64,000 bases of DNA from Datisca glomerata (lineage: Eukaryota; Streptophyta; Magnoliopsida; Cucurbitales; Datiscaceae), in the NCBI GenBank assembly GCA_003255025.1, contig QANY01005406.1:1-64000 (forward strand). Reading direction: 5' to 3'. Each line of letters starts with the position of its first letter. The stretch's first letter is position 1. The translations under genes and the position numbers were made by a program. Under the pieces are notes generated by a model that was given only the letters and a program-made list of their open reading frames with translations, was not told the DNA's origin and did not search any database. This document shows, piece by piece, positions 33,101 through 46,260 of the stretch.

Positions 33101-33298
33101 TCGAAATGGATGAGTGAGTGGCGTGCTAGAAGACAGCAGCAACGCGCATTGGAAGTGATAGAGACCCCGACGGTGGATCCACGGTCACATAATCTGGATG
33201 GTTCTGATAGACCACCTGGTACAATACAGGAATCACGGATCAATCCTCACCAGGATGATATCGAAGTGGGAAATTCACAGGTCTCGCGTGGCAGCTGA
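29832..33298 (+). CDS. RINGv (RING-CH) zinc-finger membrane protein, probable E3 ubiquitin ligase
   Basis: Eight exons read through without a stop to 528 residues: 29832-29912, 30723-31215, 31785-31967, 32054-32351, 32470-32542, 32614-32704, 32813-32892, 33011-33298; all introns are GT-AG and phases fit. Exon 2 encodes a Ser/Pro-rich, probably disordered region. Exon 4 holds a C4HC3 RING-variant finger: CRIC, then CSC, AHQEC and CDVC. Downstream are hydrophobic segments ([63 protein letters not shown]), so about four membrane spans, then a charged tail. MARCH-type proteins of this plan transfer ubiquitin to membrane targets; plants have several uncharacterised members. Target and organelle are unknown. 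The start codon (AAAATGG) is the first ATG in frame of exon 1. Confidence 0.9.
30043..30121. repeat. (CT)n microsatellite in intron 1 of the RINGv gene
   Basis: About 79 bp of nearly pure CT repeats, in sense a pyrimidine tract. Likely polymorphic in length. Confidence 0.95.
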
Positions 33299-34119
33299 AC
33301 ATGTTTTCTTTTCTTGGATCAAATGGTTTGACAAGTAGTTGGCTTGGTAGAGATTTGTGGGTGTTTGTGCTGTATAGAAAACATTGTGTCGTTGTGTGTC
33401 GTTTTAACCCCGAAAGATGTGGAGTTTAAACGGCATATGTTTTCTTAATATCACAGCTAAATTGAACTGTAGAGATTAAAGCTTTCTGTCTTCTTTCTTT
33501 TTCTTGTTATCAGTTTTATTTTCTTTCTTCAAGTTGGAAAGAATGAAAAAAGCTATAAAAAAACTATTATGGATCAAAATACTGTTGCCAAATCATTCCA
33601 ACAGTTTGTATAGTTTCTAGTGAACTGACTTTGTGGTGCTTACTGGACTGGCTGTCATGTCGACTCTGATTCAAGTCTCAATGGCAGTGACATACCTAAA
33701 TGATAATAGAGCACCTACACTTTTGAGGGAACTGATTTTGTTCGGCCTTTGCTTTTCATAAGCAATGGCCGCAACCAAAAAATAACCTCGTCTGGCCAGT
33801 AGGAGGAGATCTGAATTCGACTTAAATTGGATTAAACATGAATTTTTCTATGGTCTTAAGCCGGTACCAGTAACGATTGTTGATAAATTATTAGATCATC
33901 TCATGTGGGTGGATCCATATAGGGATGACTGAATGATAGATTTTTTCTCATGATATAATACCGACCCGGTACCAAAAAAGTTGCTCTAAACATATCGGAG
34001 AAGAAACGTGATTGAATCATTGAACACAGTGGAAAGCGTAAAATCTCTAAATCTGATAGGTAAGTAGAGCGTCCAATTCAAGGTAAAAAATGGAGGGGAT
34101 CCTAATACAGTAAAACATG
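33299..34119. other. 3' region of the RINGv gene and intergenic DNA
   Basis: The 3'-untranslated region probably covers the first 200-300 bases; no canonical AATAAA stands out. The rest shows no gene. Confidence 0.5.
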
Positions 34120-34124
34120 GTATT

Positions 34125-34552
34125 TGTACAGGTAAAAATCGTCTAAGAAGTCACATAAACAAGCATAATCAATTAGAAGTGGAAAAAATAGATTGTCACC
34201 ATGGCCAAGCTGTAAAAACCCACTTGAACGGTTGAGTCGATCATATCCCATCTGATGGTTCAGATTTGAATGGTTGTTGATAAAAATAAACTAAGCTTGA
34301 TCAGTTGCTAGATTAGATAAACCTAATCTGATGTGATAAGCTTAATCTAGGAGGTATTTTTTCTTGACTCCTTGGGTTTAAAGGGATTTAGCTAAATCTT
34401 GTAACTAATCAAAAACCTATAAATAAAGGCCAATTATAAATCAATTCATCCAATACAAACTCAAGCAATTATATATTTGTTCTTGAGAATTCTCTCTCTC
34501 TCTCTCTCTCTTTTATTCTTATTTTTTCAATGTGAAGAAATTTTACCTTACA
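34125..34552 (+). repeat. 5' LTR of element 3
   Basis: It begins TGTACAGG and ends CCTTACA. A CT microsatellite lies near its end (34491-34512). It is followed by the primer-binding motif TTGGTGTTTTCATTGAGAGC at about 34556. Confidence 0.92.
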
Positions 34553-34607
34553 TTTTTGGTGTTTTCATTGAGAGCCTGAGAGTTTTTACTCAAGAAGATA
34601 ACTGAAG

Positions 34608-36060
34608 ATGCTCGCACTAGGTCACATGCTGCACGGAAAATGAGAAACGACCTCAATCCTGCTGCCAATCCCCTAGATCAGCCCGCCGAGTCGACATGAG
34701 CGCACGACATGATTCAGACCATATTGAACGGGATGCAAGGAATGGAAAGCCATAACAGTGAAGCACTGCGAAACGCGTGGCAAACTGTGCAGAGTCAGAT
34801 TGCCACATTGCAATGAGAAATTACAGAAACGAGAGTAGAAGTCATCCAGAATACTGTGGCACGAGAACGTGAAGCAGAAAACCAGAACCAAGAGCAAATG
34901 GAGCAAACACTGCAGCAACCAAAACCGATAGCCAGCCACAACGTCCGTCACGAGAATTTTGAAGCCATTTCACGTGATAAGGGGAAATGAATCACAGATG
35001 AGAACCGGCTCATCCAACCAGTCACGAAGCGGGCAGTGGAAAGGATGTTGGAGCGGAAAATGCTAGAAATGAGGAAGCTAGGAGCGGGTGGAGTGGCAGA
35101 TCTAGAAACTTTAACTCGCTCCCACTATGCCTAGAAATCTTATCCGCTCTGGTACCGAAGAAATTTGTAGCCACAGGTTTAAGTGTTATGTAGGGAAGTC
35201 AGATCTTGTTGACCACCTTCGGCGTTTCAAGCAAGTGATGGCACTTCATCAACATGAGGATGAGATGATGTGTCGAATGTTCCCAACCAGTCTAGACGAG
35301 AATGCGTTAAAGTGGTATCACTCTTTACCCCCTTGCTCAATTGATATTTTTACTCGAATGTCTTCTGTTTTTATGGAGCAGTACTCCACCTACTAAATGA
35401 TGATGGAAGATTCAGAACAGCTCATGATGGTTATGATTAAGAAAGGAGAATCATTACAGGAGTATACATATTGCTTCAAAGATGAAATGGCTAAGGTGGA
35501 GAACTGTGATGATCGTGTAGCTAGATTGGCATTCAGGCGCGGCCTAGATCTCAACTCTTAACTGTTTGAAGACGTATCCAAGAATAATCCCCTCACCATG
35601 ATAGAAACCTTCCTCCTAGCACAAACGTACATAGCCTTAGAGAAAGAAAATAAAAGCATTCAAAAATCAATTGAACAATGGAATCCAGTGCATTGCAAGG
35701 ATGATGGTAGCGCGAGAACGGGAAAGCATGGAGTCAAATATTCTGAAAAGAAGACATGAGAAACAAGATGACTTCGAGAAAAGGCCAAGGCTAGCTGGAG
35801 GAATTCACCCGAGAGACAAAATCTATACCCTATTGATTATCCCAGTGAATCAAATTCTTAAAGTTATCAAGGATGAGCTTGGTTAAAACGACCCCATCCC
35901 ATTACAAATGAGCTAAATCCAAGGGATAAAGATAAATATTACCACTTCCATCGGAGTGCTGGCCATGAAACCTAGTATTGCTATCAACTAAAGGACTACG
36001 TTGAGAAGCTCGTCCATGAGGGACATTTGAAGGAGTATGTTCTCAAACGAGACCAACCAA
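34608..36060 (+). pseudogene. Gag remnant of element 3
   Basis: The reading runs through a charged N-terminal half (GMQGMESHNSEALRNAWQTV) with stops, then DLVDHLRRFKQVMALHQHED and CRMFPTSLDENALKWYHSLP (35127-35396). GESLQEYTYCFKDEMAKVEN and LVHEGHLKEYV-like text follow. The knuckle-like motif is decayed (YYHFHRSAGHET, stop). Retrotrans_gag is clear; the protein is not expressed as a unit. Confidence 0.8.
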
Positions 36061-36289
36061 TGAGGGATCAGAAGCAACAGCTCCCTAGGGAAAAAGAACC
36101 ATTGAGAATAGTGGACACCATCATCTCCATGACAGAGTTAGAAGACCAAGAAAGAAAGAAAAAATCTACTGTAAAAAGCCCACCCTCGAAGTAAATAATA
36201 ACTGAGAAGAAGCAATTGGAAGCGTGCCGATTATTTTCTATGAATAAAGCAACAAACATGATGGGCAAAATGACGCTCTTGTGATAACC

Positions 36290-36735
36290 ATTCAGATTGA
36301 AAATTGTTTGCTGCGATTGATGATGGAAATGCTGTGAACATACTCCACCGTTCAACGCTTGAGAAGATGGTGATAGACTCTCAAAAGCTGCACGACCAAA
36401 GACAGCCACTCATAGGGTCCAATTGGGCAATAACGTATTTCGAAGGGATTTTGTCACTCTCAATATGGGCTGAGCCATTCAACAACGTCACTGATTTTGT
36501 GGTCATTGATGCACGGTCGCCCTACAATGTGATCCTGGGAAGAACATGGATTCACAAGATGAGAGCTGTTCCGTCGACCCACTACCAGGCATTGAAATAT
36601 CATTTGCCAAATGGAGTACGGACTATTATGGGGGATCAAGCATCGGCCAGTTGCTGCACAATGTTAGCGCTTGATTCCATAAAGAAGAAGTATCTTCCTG
36701 TTCTTGAGAGCAGGGAGGAAAAAGTTGAACAATAG
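36290..36735 (+). pseudogene. Aspartic protease remnant of element 3
   Basis: An open stretch of 143 codons has AIDDGNAVNILHRSTLEKM, YFEGILSLSIWAEPFNNVTD and SPYNVILGRTWIHKMRAVPS, the same plan as in element 2. A frameshift joins it poorly to the preceding text. Confidence 0.75.
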
Positions 36736-36744
36736 CAATTAGAT

Positions 36745-39444
36745 ATGGATGAAACGAGCGAGAGCAATCTGAGGTATGAAGTCGGAAGCGAGACCGAACC
36801 TATAGACCCGGTAAAAGGAAAAGTAACCATAGTGGGAACGGGACTGTCTGGAGCAAAAAAGAGAGAGCTTATCGAGTTCTTTAGAAAGAACGTGGATATT
36901 TTTGCCACCACTATCGCGGAAATGCCAGGTATTGACAAGTCGATAATTTGTCATAAACTGAATGTTGATCCTTTTGTTAAACCTGTCAAATAGAAGAAGC
37001 TGTATTTCACTCTTGAGAGAAAACGGTAATAAAAGAATAGCTAGACAAGTTGCTCAAAGCAGGGTTCATCAGAGAAGTCACTTATCAGGAGTGGCTGGCA
37101 AACATTATTATGGTAAAGAAAAATAATGGAGAATGGAGAATCTGCGTGGATTTTATGGATCTAAATAAAGCCTGCCCAAAGAATAATTACCTGTTGCTAA
37201 GAATTGATCAAATGGTAGATGTTACACCCGGACACAGGCTCATGAGCTTCATGGATGCTTATTCTGAATAGAATCAATTGAAAATGTTCCATTCGGATCA
37301 GGAAAAAACACCATTTATCACTGATTTTGGAATATAATGCTACACTGTAATGCCATTCGGTCTGAAAATGTAGGGACACCATACAAAAGATTGGTTAATA
37401 AAATCTTTGAGAAGCAGATCAGGAAGACGATGTAAGTATATGTAGATGATATGCTTGCCAAGGTAAAAAGACTAAAAGATCACATTCGTAACCTAGAAGA
37501 AGCAATCTCTACCCTGAGAGAAAGCAATATGAAGCTGAATCCAGAAAAGTGTACTTTTGGAGTGGCAGTGAGAAAATTTCTGGGGCATATGGTGAATAGT
37601 AGGAGAATTGGAATCAAGGCAGATCAAATAAAAGCAATCATGGACGTGAAATCACCACAAACAAAAAAGGAGATCCAAAGCTTGACAGGAAAGTTAGCGT
37701 TTTTAAATAGATTCTTGTCCAGGTCAACAGAAAAGTGCAGGACCGTTATTCGCTAAGCTGAGGAAGAATTCTAGCAATAGTGGGATGAAGAATGTGAAGA
37801 TGATTTACAAAAAATCAAAGAGTATTTGACTTCGCCACCCCTATTGTCAAAACCCTTACCAGGAAAAGACTATCCCTTTACCTCGCAGTGTCAGAAATCG
37901 CAGTAAGTGGAGCACTTGTCAGAACAGAAGAAGGGTCTAAAAAACCCATTTACTTTGTGATCAAAAGCTTTGCAACCACGCAATCAAGATACGGGAAGTT
38001 GGGCTCGCCTTGATGGTTGCTGCAAGGAAGCTCAGACACTATTTTTAGGAGCACACCATAAATGCCATGGCGGAGTTTCCAATACCCAGAGCAGAAAATT
38101 CAAGGGCATATGCATTAGCCAGCTTGGGGTCATAAGCCCAATTTCCGTTTAGAAGAATAGTGGCTGTGGAGTATTGAGTGAACCAAGTGCAAAGATGTAC
38201 GTTCAAGCGGAGGTCATAACGAAAAATAATGAGAATGATTACGGGAGGAATATAGTGCAGTACCTACTCAATCAAGTGCTCTCAGCCGATAGAATGAAAG
38301 CTTGGAAGCTCCAACCGCGGAGTGCTAGGTACACCATGATCGAGTGGGAGTTGTATAGAAGATCATTCTCGGGCTCATACCTTAAATGTTTTTCCCCAAT
38401 AGAAGCCCAATACGTATGACCAAAGTACATGAAGGACTGTGGAAATCATTCTGATGGGAGATCTCTAGCCAACAAGTTGTTGAACAAATGGTACTACTGA
38501 TAAAAAATGCAAAAGGAAGCCAAGTCCTTTGTAAAGAAGTGCGACAAGTGCCAACGATACTCTCTCATTCTAAAAATGGCTCCTAGAGCATTACAGACAC
38601 TCTTGAGCCCATGATCGTTCATGCAATGGCAAATTGATGTGGTTGGCCTACTGCCAATGGCTCCTACTCAGAAAATATTCTTACTAGTGGCAACTGACAA
38701 CTTTACAAAGTGGATAGAAGCGGAAGAGTACGGGAAGATGAGGTAAGGTAGTTCTTATGGAAAAACATTGTGTGCAGCTACATGATCTCTAAAGTACTTG
38801 TCTTGGATAATGAGTTTCAGTGCACTAGAAGCCAGGTGAAAAGCTTTTACGATGATCTCCGTATAAAGAACAGACTGTCAACTCCGTACTACCCACAGGG
38901 CAACGGGCAGACAGAAATGTCAAATAGACCAATTTTGTAGAATCTGAAAAAATGACTAGAAGCTTCCAAATGGAAGTGGTTTGAAGAGTTATCATCAGTT
39001 CTTTGGGCATACCGCACAACACCGTGAGAGTCGACCAGAAATACCGTTTGTTTTAACGTTTGGAACGGAAGCTGTTATACTAGTTGAAATCGGATGTCCC
39101 ACTGTGGGATCAGAAATGAACAAAGTCACTAACGGCGAACAGATGGTCAAAAATCTGAACTTTCTAGTGGAGAAAATAGAAGCCGCTCTGATAAAGATAA
39201 TCAATTACAATAGAAAAAGAGGAGGTATTTCTAGAAAATAGACAATGTACGGTAGTTCCAAGCGAGAGATCTTGTGCTAAAAATGATTTTTCAATCAAAT
39301 GAAGGAAAATTAGAACCAAGTTGGGAATGGCCCTTCATAGTCAAAGCAGTTGGAGGAAACGAATCTTATTATCTAATGACGAATGAGGGAAGTGACTTGC
39401 CTAAACCTTGGAATGCTTTACATTTACAAAAATATTATGTGTAA
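36745..39444 (+). pseudogene. RT, RNase H and integrase remnant of element 3
   Basis: A linker (ATTIAEMPGIDKSIICHKLN) leads to RT: EWLANIIMVKKNNGEWRICV and DFMDLNKACPKNNYLLLRID, then a stop and VYVDDMLAKVKRLKDHIRNL (37451 on). The C-terminal RT region (FLGHMVNSRRIGIKADQIKA) is followed by a decayed RNase H with frameshifts (37800-38160). Integrase pieces are FMQWQIDVVGLLPMAPTQK-like (38620-38690), STPYYPQGNGQTEMSN-like (38880), AYRTTP-type text and SRPEIPFVLTFGTEAVILVE (39000-39080). The tail ends ALHLQKYYV at 39444. More than ten stops or shifts. Confidence 0.85.
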
Positions 39445-39539
39445 TTATTTTAATAGTGAAAACATTAAGACCTGTGATTTTTTTCCATTAAGGATTTTTC
39501 ATGTAAAAATCTGGTATTCATTATCTCTTTTTCAAAAAT

Positions 39540-39760
39540 AAAAGGGGCCAATAAGCTCACCAAGAGCTTGTGTCCATGAAAACTTTTACTTAAAAAAACA
39601 GAAACGGGCCTTTGAACTCACTGAGAGCTTATGTCCATGAAAGTTTTTACTTTATAAAGGAAACAGACTCTTGAGTTCACCAAGAGCTTATGTTCATGAA
39701 TGTTTTTACTTTCTAAAGAAAACGGACATCGGAGCTCACTGAGAGCTTAAGTCTATGAGG
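39540..39760. repeat. About 60-bp tandem repeats of element 3 (first array)
   Basis: Four units share (A/T)CTCACCAAGAGCTTATGTCC followed by ATGAA..TTTTACT, spaced 58-61 bp (near 39555, 39616, 39675, 39733). The position is equivalent to the arrays after integrase in elements 1 and 2. Confidence 0.85.
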
Positions 39761-39888
39761 AATTGTGTCTGCAACACTACCCTTTATAGAAAACCAAGAA
39801 GGAAGGAAGTTCTGAAAAGAAAAGGAAAGAAGTCTGAGAAGGAAAGAAGTCTAAAATGGAAAGATGTTTGAAAAGTATTTAACACTTA

Positions 39889-40812
39889 GAGTGCGTTTGG
39901 TATGGGGGAAGTGAGCCAATATGCCTAGAAACTAAAAGAAAGTAATTGATTACGTTGTTTGGTTTGGAAGTTTTTTAAGGTATATAAATAGCCGGAATGT
40001 GAAGATGCCCTCGTTTTGATGGTATCTTAAACCGCCCAAAATTGGGGGTTATTTCCATGCCGAGCATCTCTGATTTTTATTTCTTCTTATTTTTACCAAA
40101 CTATCCTCTATAAATAAATAACAACTATCAACAAAAATATTTTGGTTCAAGGGTAAAATTAGAAATTGACAATTATATATATAACATTTCTTGAAACATT
40201 CAATCAAAACAAACAAGTAATTATCATTATTATATTATAATATTCTCAATTGTTACCACACAAATTAATCTTTATTTTCCGGACATCATATTCTCCCACA
40301 GTACTATAATCTTGATTATTGAACTGAAAATCATGAGTGTTTTTATTATAAAAATTATTATCTTATATTGTAAATTTTATACCACATTAATGCACTTGGA
40401 GCCGTATTGGTTCAATTGTATGGACAATATTTGATGAATCTACACGACGTATCATAATATAATGGTTTGGTCAAAAAATTAATAAGTATATATGAAAAAA
40501 ATTCATGGGTAAAATCTACATTTTTGTTATTACTTATGTTGGTCATCTTATTATAAATTAAGTAAGTATTATTCATAATAATATTTTAGTCTAGGGGTAA
40601 ATTAAAATTTGACAATAATGTCTAAAACATCCTCTTGCTTATTCCATCAAAACAAACAAAATAATCTAACACCCTCACCATTAAATCAAAACATTCTTAA
40701 GTGTTAACAAACAAAGTAATCTTAACTTTCCAGGCATATACATTCTCATAATCATATTTCAATAATCTTATTCTGAAAATCATTTACTCACAATCTTATA
40801 CCAAACGATCCC
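39889..40812. mobile_element. MITE-like DNA transposon, PIF/Harbinger (Tourist) type, nested in element 3
   Basis: The ends are GAGTGCGTTTGGTAT and, inverted, GGGATCGTTTGGTAT (12 of 15 bases match). TTA flanks both sides (39886-39888, 40813-40815), the target size and sequence typical of PIF/Harbinger. The 924-bp interior is AT-rich and non-coding. It contains a repeated pair of blocks (around 40100-40260 and 40570-40740), each with TTTTGGTTCAAGGGTAAA-like, CAATCAAAACAAAC-like and CCGGACAT-like text. This suggests an internal duplication or two nested relatives. Confidence 0.7.
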
Positions 40813-40969
40813 TTAGAAAAATGAGGGGAAATGATGAAAGCAAGGGAAAAGTTCAAAAATGTAAGGGAGGAAAATATATTTTCATTGATTGTGAGGAAAA
40901 ATTACAATGCAAAAGAGAATTAAAATAGAAAAATATAACAAAAAAAGAACCTAAACTACAACAACCTCG

Positions 40970-42660
40970 GCAACGGCAACCTCAACATCGTGGACCATAT
41001 TCTTCCAAGCTTTTTGAAGCTCAATCTCACTGGCCATGAGCTTCTCCTTCTCAGCTTGAAGGCGAGCATTTACGAAATTAACTAACAAAATCTCTCTCTA
41101 GGGTTGGATCAAGGCTTGATCATGCTGAGTATGAAAATCTTAGAGAGCATTGTGGTGAATGGCAGCCTGGAAAAAGTAGAAAAATAAGCTAAGTAAGAAA
41201 ATTATACAACTTCTGGGAAGAAAAAGAGAAAAAGAAAAACTTACCCGCATCAAGTCATGGCTCAATCTGCTCATAAGATCACCGATTGGAAGCCTCCTCA
41301 AGATGTCATTATCAGAATGAGACTGAATGCCCGAAGAATGATATGAGAAGCTGCCGTATCATTCAAAAATTAAAAAAATTAACAACACGCCTTAACTTCC
41401 ACGAAGCAAGTGGGGAAACTGCAGTACCTCCAGACCCTAAAGCATTTCCCTTAACATGAATGCCTAAAGTGGCAGCGGGCACATCAGATGTTGACGTGAG
41501 AGCCGAAGGAGGAGGTGGATCAGAGCTCGAGGGAGCCTCGATATGTGTAACTATTATAGTGGAAACGGGATCAGTAGTGATGGGAGCGGCAGGCACAAGC
41601 TTTGAACGGGAAGAGCTAGATGTGTCAATACGAGTCATTTTCTCAACAAGACCCACGAATTTACTTCACAATCTTTTATCCATTCTTATACCAGTTGTAG
41701 CTCGATCAAATAATTCTGGATGATCTGAAGAGATGGAGCTGGAATGGTTGGAAACTGAACGAAAAGAGGGAATTGGAATTGATGAAGAGTGTGCTAGAAC
41801 CAGAACAACAGTTGGAGTTGAAGATAAAGGCGGACCCGAAGTAGAAGTATGAGCTGAAACGGAAGAAGGGCCGAGGTAAGAAGTACTTTCCAATCCTTTT
41901 CTTATGCTCAAAGGTGAAAAGCAGCAACAAGATTTGCCTTAGACTCTTTGGACAACTAGGGCTTCGGATTTTTCTTTGGTGCAGAAGAAGAAAGTAAAAA
42001 CGAAATACACATCAATTAGAAAATAAAGGGAAGGAATAAATGAATAAACGAAAATAAAAGCAAGAATTGAAGCTCTGGTGACTTATTGAAAATTACCTAA
42101 GTCTTAGAAATTGTCCAACGGCCATCACCGCCCCAGTTCCCACCAATGAAGAGCGTGTCCCACTCTCAATCCTTATCTCCTCTTGGGATCCCAGTTATTA
42201 AACCCCCTCTTTTCTCAGATAGACGTGGGGCAAGGTAATAAATGTCAACTCAAAATTTAACTATGTAGCAATGAAAGAGTTCGTCTAGCTCTAAACCAAA
42301 ATCGTACTTCCTATTTAAAGCATCTACACCTAGGAGGTTCGTCTAGCCCTAACCGAAATTGTACTTCCTATTTGAAGCATCTACACCTAGGAGGATCCTA
42401 TAAGAGCTAGGAGTGAATTGAGAAGGAGTTAAACCTATTGCATGAATAGGGCTAACAATGATTTGGTAAGGAGGATCACATGGATTGCCTATGGATTCAC
42501 TCCCTCCTAACGCGCATAAAACATCTGGAGGAAAAGATTCTATGTAACGGACCATAAATAGTCTGAACTCTTCTGAGTTTCTTACTAAGGGTATGAGAAT
42601 ATTCCACTTCTCCATAATCAAAGAAAAGAAAAGAAGAATAAAGAAGGAGGACAATAACGA
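40970..42660 (-). pseudogene. Antisense extra ORF remnant of element 3
   Basis: Read on the minus strand, 42654-42349 encodes SFFILLFFSLIMEK... with SFPPDVLCALGG and GLTPSQFTPSSYRILLG. The last motif (GLTPSQLTPNSWR-like) matches the 'gypsy-type putative transposon' N-terminal domain (PF04195-like). Ser/Pro-rich frames follow at 41911-41666 and 41656-41363, then a Glu/Lys-rich stretch. The order is that of the antisense gene of element 1. Stops interrupt it. Function of this protein class is unknown. Confidence 0.5.
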
Positions 42661-42900
42661 GAACTTACGAGATCGAAAACTGAAAAGTGAATGAAGGAAA
42701 TGGGGAAGGAAGCCTTATATAAGTAGTGGATTTCAAAAGAAAGTATAAAACAGTTTGTTGGAACGGGGCAATCGAGGGCTGAAGACAATGGAAATGTGAC
42801 CGTTTGAACTGATGGCTTGGGAGATGTGAACAGCGAGACAAGAAATGAAAAGACGTGACAATTGACAAGTAAAGAGATTACACCTGGCGCGCTTGCAAAA

Positions 42901-43250
42901 GCATTCTCTAAACGGGAAGATGGAAAGTTCCTCAGAAATGACTCGTGTAAAGCATTCTCTGAACGAGAAGATGAAAAGTTGCTCTGAAATAACACGTGTA
43001 AAGAGTTCTCTTAACGAGAAGATGGAAGGTGCTATGAAATAATGCGTGTAAAGCATTCTCTGAACGGGAAGATGAAAAGTTGATCTGAAATGAAGCGTGT
43101 AAAGCATTCTCTGAACGAGAAGATGGAAAGTTGCTCTGAAATGACGCGTGTAAAGCATTATCTGAACGGGAAGATGAAAAGTTGTTGTGAAATGACACGT
43201 GTAAAGCCTTATCTAAATGAGAAGATGAAACGACTAAAGATTATAGAAGA
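42901..43250. repeat. 51-bp tandem repeats of element 3 (second array)
   Basis: GCATTCTCTGAACG(A/G)GAAGATG recurs at about 42901, 42952, 43003, 43053, 43104, 43155 and 43205, every 50-51 bp. As 51 is 17 codons, minus-strand frames appear as 17-residue repeats (LHASFQ.NF.SSRSENA); these are by-products, though they could have extended the antisense ORF. Confidence 0.9.
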
Positions 43251-43367
43251 GACAACCATAAATGATGCACAAAAAAGAGGCGGAGAGTATTGATATGCAA
43301 TGATGGCATAAAATTTTAATATTGCAAATTAAATTCACAATGTGATATTAAATGCAATAGGGGTAAA

Positions 43368-43761
43368 TGTACAGGTAAAAATCATCTGAGAAGCCACATA
43401 AGCAAGCATGACCAATTAGAAGCGGAAAGAATGGATTGCCACTGTGGCCAAGCGGGAAAAACTCACCTGAACCGTTGATCCCATCATGTCCTATCTGACG
43501 GTTCATATTTGGGTAGTTATTGATAAAGATAAACTAAGCTCAATCAGTTGCTAGATTAGACAAACTTAGTCTGATATGATGAGCTTAATCAAGGAGGTAT
43601 ATTCTATTGATTCATCAGGTTTAAAGGAATTTAGTTAAAGGTCAATTGTAAATTAATCCATTCAATACAAACTCAAGTAATTATATACTTGTTCTTGAGG
43701 ATTCTCTCTCTCTTTCTCTTACTATTCTTATTTTTTTAATGTGAGAAAATTTTCCCCTACA
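43368..43761 (+). repeat. 3' LTR of element 3
   Basis: The partner of 34125-34552, preceded by the purine tract AATAGGGGTAAA and followed by GTATT. It carries a roughly 35-bp deletion relative to the 5' LTR. Confidence 0.92.
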
Positions 43762-43766
43762 GTATT

Positions 43767-44193
43767 GTTGGTGGAAATGGAGCACAAATTTTACATAAAC
43801 CAAAATGCTGAGAATGATTACAACTGAAAATGACGATTACAACGCGAAAATAAACAATGATTACAATTGAAAAGATTAAACGAAATACAACTGAAATAAA
43901 TGAAATAACTCAGATTGAGGATTGCACGAATGCAATGTCTTAAAGATAGAATTCATCCTCCACACGATGCTTGGAGACTATGATAACTGCCTCTACATGA
44001 TACAACAATCTCAGTGAAGAATGTAAACTCTTAAAAATGCCTCTACATGATACAACAATCTCAGTGAGTATTTTCTCACTCAGACTCAAGACTTAAGGAA
44101 AAACTAAGGCATTAGTGAAGAACGTAAACTCTCTTAAAGCAACGTAGTGAGAATGGTATGAGAATTGTGTGTTTGCTCTCTGTCCAGCACCTC
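43767..44193. other. Host spacer with a short direct repeat
   Basis: No gene seen. GCCTCTACATGATACAACAA followed by TCTCAGTGA occurs twice 48 bp apart (43991 and 44039). Confidence 0.6.
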
Positions 44194-45435
<1,242 letters not shown>

Positions 45436-46260
45436 GATTTATAAACCCTTCTACTTTCTTTTATTTTTTTGACACATTCTCACACTTCCATTCACACACC
45501 ACTTTTTTTTCTTATTTTTCACAACCATTTGCAACAGGTATTACATCAGCCAATATTGTTGGTCCCACCACCATATAGTTTAGCATAGCATAGTATCACT
45601 CTCTTTAAAACTACTCATTTAGATAACTTCAATTTTAAGGCTTCAAAAAGTTGTCCCTTTTATCAAGCAAATATACAAAACCATTCAAAATGATTTCACA
45701 GTCCTACTGCTATCATAGTCATACCCACTTCAATCACTTCTTCTCCTGCTGTTATTCCTGCCTTCTCAAGCAAACCATCTCTCTCCTCTCAAATTTCCAC
45801 TAATCTTCGAAGACGTTAAGACGATATTTGAATTCACTCTTAACAATGACTCTTTCATATACATGTCTGAAATTCTTTTAATATGCCTAATAGGTGAGTA
45901 TGATCATCAATAGGAGAATTTTAAATCAAGACTTTATGTTTTAATACCGGGTTGAATTGTCAGTATTTTTAAAAATAGAAAGATTTTTGAATTGCCAGTA
46001 TTTTTTTAGTAGGATAATATTGTGAATTACCACTAATCCCAAATTAATAACGTTAAGCTTCGGGGACATTAGACAATTTAACATCTCTCTACACCAAGAA
46101 TGAATAGTGTTGAGGTTCACTTATCACCATACCTCCAACCTCCCACCAAACTCTCATTCAAATTCTTTAGTTCTCTATTTATACTATCTCCTTCTTCTTC
46201 ATTCCTCAGAAGGAAAAAAAAACAAAGCAAGAAGTCTCAAATCTCAAAAGGAAGACAAAA
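45436..46260. other. Intergenic DNA and promoter of the FLA gene
   Basis: No other gene seen. A TATA box (TATTTATA, 46176-46183) stands 78 bp before the FLA start codon; the leader is CT-rich, then purine-rich. Confidence 0.6.

Larger units (their letters stand above)
34125..43761 (+). mobile_element. Ty3/gypsy LTR retrotransposon, Tat-like lineage (element 3)
   Basis: LTRs 34125-34552 and 43368-43761 start TGTACAGGTAAAAATC and end in CA. A perfect target duplication GTATT stands at 34120-34124 and 43762-43766. Order: primer-binding site, gag, protease, RT, RNase H, integrase, about 60-bp repeats, a nested MITE, an antisense gene, 51-bp repeats, polypurine tract (AATAGGGGTAAA), 3' LTR. Gag and pol are close relatives of element 2. 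All frames carry stops. It lies about 0.8 kb downstream of the RINGv gene. Confidence 0.93.

Noticed and set aside
42733..43198. Minus-strand frames with repeated LHASF..NF.SSRSENA units as a possible repeat protein
   Set aside because: They are the translation of the 51-bp tandem array in several frames; no start context or domain supports a gene.
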